Assembly (NCBI GenBank): GCA_963933055.1
Contig: CAWVSY010000001.1
Span: forward strand, 62,001 to 126,000
Reading direction: 5' to 3'
Origin: Oleispira sp963933055
GTDB taxonomy: Bacteria > Pseudomonadota > Gammaproteobacteria > Pseudomonadales > Oceanobacteraceae
Length of the DNA stretch: 64,000 nucleotides
This document shows positions 61,149 through 64,000 of the stretch, piece by piece; positions within the stretch are counted from its first letter, which is position 1, and each line of letters begins with the position of its first letter. The notes under the pieces were generated by a model. The model ran no database searches. It saw nothing but the letters and a program-made list of their open reading frames with translations, and was not told where the DNA came from. The position numbers and the translations under genes are program-made.

Positions 61149-64000
61149 ATGCTTGATTCAATGATTACTCCGTTTATGGTTTCTTCTAACAGTATCTTAA
61201 TTTACGGTACTTACAATTATTGGATGGTCGCACTGTCCGTTTTTGTTGCGATATTGGCCTCTTTCATGGGGCTGCAAGTTGCCCGCCAATCTATCAATTC
61301 AACGTCTAATACCCTTAAAAACATCATGTTACTGATAGGCAGTATTGCTTTAGGTGGTGGGATTTGGACCATGCATTTTGTCGGCATGCTAGCCTTCAAC
61401 CTATGCACGACCGTCGGTTATGATTGGACTCTAACATTCCTATCGTTATTACCCGGAATTGCTGCTTCTTGGGTAGCACTCAATTACATCAATAGTCATC
61501 AAGAAGGCATTAAGCCTTTATTTATAGGCGGGTTGCTGGTCGGCTTAGGCATTGGGACCATGCACTACAGCGGCATGGCAGCCATGAAGATGGCCCCTCT
61601 GCTGCGTTACGATCTCTGGATATTTGCACTCTCTTTAGTGCTAGCGGTCTCTCTCGCCATATTATCCCTGTGGGTCCGAGTCGGCTTAATCAGCCTATGG
61701 AAAGAGAAAACGAAAGAGTGGCAAGCCAATTTAGTCACTAGCATTGTTATGGGCTGTGCAATTGCCAGCATGCACTACACCGGCATGGCCGCTGCTCGAT
61801 TTGTCAAACCTGTAGGCTTCGAGATGAGCCAGCAACCCCCAGAAACATCGTTATATCTGGCTCTGGGCGTTTCGGGCGCAACAATATTGATTATCTTATT
61901 AGTATTAGGGGTTAATCTTATCTATCGCTATAAAGATATTTCATTAAGAGCCCTTAAGAGCGAACGCCGACTTAAAGCCACTTTAGATACCGCCATTGAT
62001 GGCATTATTACCATCAACAATTTAGGTGGGATCGTCAGCATTAATCAGGCAACGGAGCGGCTTTTAGGCTGGTCTGAATCCGAGCTATTAGGCAACAATG
62101 TAAAAATGTTAGTACCTGAACCCCATCGGTCAGGCCACGATGGCTACATACAACGCTATTTACAGACCAGAGAAGCACGCATCATTGGCGAAGGCAGAGA
62201 AGTTAAAGCGCTGCATAAAAATGGCGACAAGATTGATATTCGTTTAGGAATCGGCCATGTCAAAATCGCGGGTAAAGATTTTTTTGTCGCCTTTATTTCT
62301 GACATTCGACAACGGTTAAAAATAGAATCTGCGCTGCGAGACAATCAAGAAAGACTGCATTCATTAATCAGTAATATTCCAGGCATTGCCTTTCGCTGTA
62401 TTAACAAGCAACCCTGGAACATGATCTTCATCAGTGATGCGGTAGAAACCATTACTGGCTACCCAGCCAACGATTTTAAGTTACCGAATCCAAAACGTAA
62501 TTTCTCTGAGCTCTATCACCCTGACGACCTTAAAAAAAGTGATAAAGCCATCGTCGACCAAGAATCTTATCACCTTGAATATCGCATTATACGACGCGAC
62601 GGCGAAATCCGTTGGTTGATGGAATATGGCGTCGGCATTAAAGATGAAAAAACCGGAGAAGTCTGGCTCGATGGTTTTATTATGGACATAACCGATCGCC
62701 ATAAAATGATGCTGCAATTACGCTTGGCAAAAAATAAAGCAGAGCAAGCAGCACAAGCAAGAGCAACGTTTTTAGCCAATATGAGCCATGAAATACGCAC
62801 CCCTATGAATGCCATTATTGGCTTTAGTGATATTTTACTTGAGGGTGAACTCGCCAACGAACAGCAACGTCATCTTAAAACAATCAACCAATCGGCAAAA
62901 TCCCTGCTGTATCTACTCAATGATGTACTAGACAGCGCCAAGCTCGATAAAGGCAAACTGGAATTGGAAGTAAGAGATTTTTCGCTAATACAAGAAGTAG
63001 ATGCGGTTATTTCAACGCTTTGGTTAGGCGCTCGTCAAAAAAACTTATCACTCAGCACAAACATATCCTCACAATTGGCAGAGCGTTATTCAGGCTCGCC
63101 TGAAAGAATTCGCCAAGTATTAACCAACCTAATCAATAATGCGATTAAATTCACACCGAAAGGCTACGTTCGCATTAGCGTTAGGCCGCTAGAAGACAAT
63201 CATAGCCATCAGCAATTTATTGAATTTATCATTGAAGATACAGGCATTGGCATGAGCCAAGCACAGCTGCAAAGTGTATTTGAACCCTTCACTCAAGCTG
63301 ATGCCTCTATGAGTCGACGTTTTGGGGGTACAGGTTTAGGAACCAGCATCAGCAAACAATTAGTTGAACTGATGGGGGGCGAAATCAGCGCAACAAGTGA
63401 ATTGGATGCAGGCTCTCAGTTTCGTTTTATTTTGCCACTCGCGCCAGCAAAAGACCATGCTATTGAGCAAAAGCATCCGCTAAAACTGCCACCGCTTACC
63501 TTCTTGATTGTTGATGATATTCAACAGAACATTGATTTACTCTCCCTCCTATTAAGCCGCGATGGCCATACCCTATTTACCGCTAGAGATGGGCAACAGG
63601 CATTAATTCGAATGGCGACTGAATCAACCATTGATGCCGTATTAATGGATATTCAAATGCCGGTTATGGATGGTTTAACCGCATCTAAAAATCGACGTAT
63701 CAGTAAAAAAAATGAAGGCTTAAAACACATCCCCATTATTGCGCTCACGGCCAGTGTTTTAGCAGAAGATAAAATTGCTGCACAACAAGCGGGGATGGAT
63801 GGTTTCGCCAACAAACCCATAGATTATGATTTCTTATCTCATGAAATTGCGCGAATTCTCAACATACCATTATCGATCGCTAAAGATCAAAAAGTAAGCT
63901 CGCAGAAAGAAAGACTCATAGATGAGCACAAAGGAATAGCATTGTGGGGCAGCAAAGAAGAATACTACAAACAACTTAACTATTTCGTGCAACAACAAAA
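61149..64000 (+). CDS. MHYT-PAS-PAS hybrid sensor histidine kinase (3' end outside window)
   Basis: An open frame runs from ATG 61149 to the window end (about 950 codons, unfinished). Seven membrane helices carry three MHYT-type repeats: TMHFVGML, TMHYSGMAAM and SMHYTGMAAA, a domain proposed to bind copper and sense O2, CO or NO. Then come two PAS domains (DGIITINNLGG near residue 285, and one near 410), a HisKA domain with phospho-acceptor His in ANMSHEIRTPMNAIIG, an HATPase with NNAIKFTPKG, DTGIGMS and GGTGLGTS, and a receiver domain with VDD and phospho-acceptor Asp in LMDIQMPVMDG. The last residues (GIALWGSKEEYYKQL) look like the start of an Hpt domain. AGGA lies 16 bases upstream, rather far, so ATG 61161 remains possible. 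Confidence 0.9.
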   Translation, partial: MLDSMITPFMVSSNSILIYGTYNYWMVALSVFVAILASFMGLQVARQSINSTSNTLKNIMLLIGSIALGGGIWTMHFVGMLAFNLCTTVGYDWTLTFLSLLPGIAASWVALNYINSHQEGIKPLFIGGLLVGLGIGTMHYSGMAAMKMAPLLRYDLWIFALSLVLAVSLAILSLWVRVGLISLWKEKTKEWQANLVTSIVMGCAIASMHYTGMAAARFVKPVGFEMSQQPPETSLYLALGVSGATILIILLVLGVNLIYRYKDISLRALKSERRLKATLDTAIDGIITINNLGGIVSINQATERLLGWSESELLGNNVKMLVPEPHRSGHDGYIQRYLQTREARIIGEGREVKALHKNGDKIDIRLGIGHVKIAGKDFFVAFISDIRQRLKIESALRDNQERLHSLISNIPGIAFRCINKQPWNMIFISDAVETITGYPANDFKLPNPKRNFSELYHPDDLKKSDKAIVDQESYHLEYRIIRRDGEIRWLMEYGVGIKDEKTGEVWLDGFIMDITDRHKMMLQLRLAKNKAEQAAQARATFLANMSHEIRTPMNAIIGFSDILLEGELANEQQRHLKTINQSAKSLLYLLNDVLDSAKLDKGKLELEVRDFSLIQEVDAVISTLWLGARQKNLSLSTNISSQLAERYSGSPERIRQVLTNLINNAIKFTPKGYVRISVRPLEDNHSHQQFIEFIIEDTGIGMSQAQLQSVFEPFTQADASMSRRFGGTGLGTSISKQLVELMGGEISATSELDAGSQFRFILPLAPAKDHAIEQKHPLKLPPLTFLIVDDIQQNIDLLSLLLSRDGHTLFTARDGQQALIRMATESTIDAVLMDIQMPVMDGLTASKNRRISKKNEGLKHIPIIALTASVLAEDKIAAQQAGMDGFANKPIDYDFLSHEIARILNIPLSIAKDQKVSSQKERLIDEHKGIALWGSKEEYYKQLNYFVQQQ

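Noticed and set aside
1..64000. rRNA, tRNA, insertion sequences, prophage, CRISPR arrays
   Set aside because: I looked for their typical genes and repeats and saw none.

Overview
The window is chromosomal DNA from a Gram-negative gammaproteobacterium of moderate to low GC. The gene content (split pnt transhydrogenase, mqo, a DUF1329/YCF48-like/RND set for hydrophobic compounds, many c-di-GMP and PAS sensors, several TonB receptors) and a nadK-to-pepN gene order that I recall from Pseudomonas suggest a marine Oceanospirillales/Pseudomonadales-type heterotroph. Genus is not determinable from the sequence alone. I see no rRNA, tRNA, CRISPR array, transposase or prophage. The window cuts the first gene (RIO kinase) and the last gene (hybrid histidine kinase).

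Layout. 1-10 kb: RIO-family kinase fragment, a dCache-GGDEF-EAL protein, and a reverse-strand sbcD-sbcC-recQ DNA repair operon. 10-15.5 kb: reverse operon DUF1329, YCF48-like protein, RND transporter, ended by a strong terminator. 15.5-22.2 kb: reverse housekeeping operon nadK, metallophosphatase, glpG-like rhomboid, DUF1315, DUF2797, pepN. 22.2-30.4 kb: DUF1853 protein, a PLP enzyme, a membrane protein of unknown function, topA, a ComEA-like protein and a membrane sensor with a degenerate kinase end. 30.4-31.6 kb: glyoxalase II-type hydrolase and HIT protein.

31.7-39.5 kb is the most interesting region. A cobalamin riboswitch on the reverse strand precedes a 1514-aa CobN-like protein that carries a signal peptide and a C-terminal membrane anchor. 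It is followed by a small ExbB/TolQ-like protein, a DUF2149 protein whose membrane helix resembles that of ExbD, and a TonB-dependent receptor broken by a one-base frameshift in a G tract. No CobS/CobT ATPase genes lie nearby. I read this as a corrinoid- or cobalt-responsive envelope system in which a periplasmic chelatase-like protein is coupled to a proton-motive-force motor; that coupling is inference.

39.6-47.3 kb: a FemAB-like protein with a VanZ-like protein, an iron-uptake locus (siderophore receptor, two Fur-box-like sites, PepSY membrane protein, small anchored protein), and a divergent pair of LysR regulator and SbtA-type bicarbonate transporter with palindromes and a leader ORF between them. 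47.7-52.3 kb: mqo and the three-gene pntAA-pntAB-pntB transhydrogenase, linking malate oxidation and NADPH balance. 52.3-56 kb: two thioredoxin-fold envelope proteins facing a CadC/ToxR-like regulator that carries two mutually compensating frameshifts. 56-64 kb: a HAMP sensor without an output domain, a GNAT-nitrilase fusion, a periplasmic solute-binding protein, a methyltransferase, and an MHYT-PAS-PAS hybrid histidine kinase that runs off the window.
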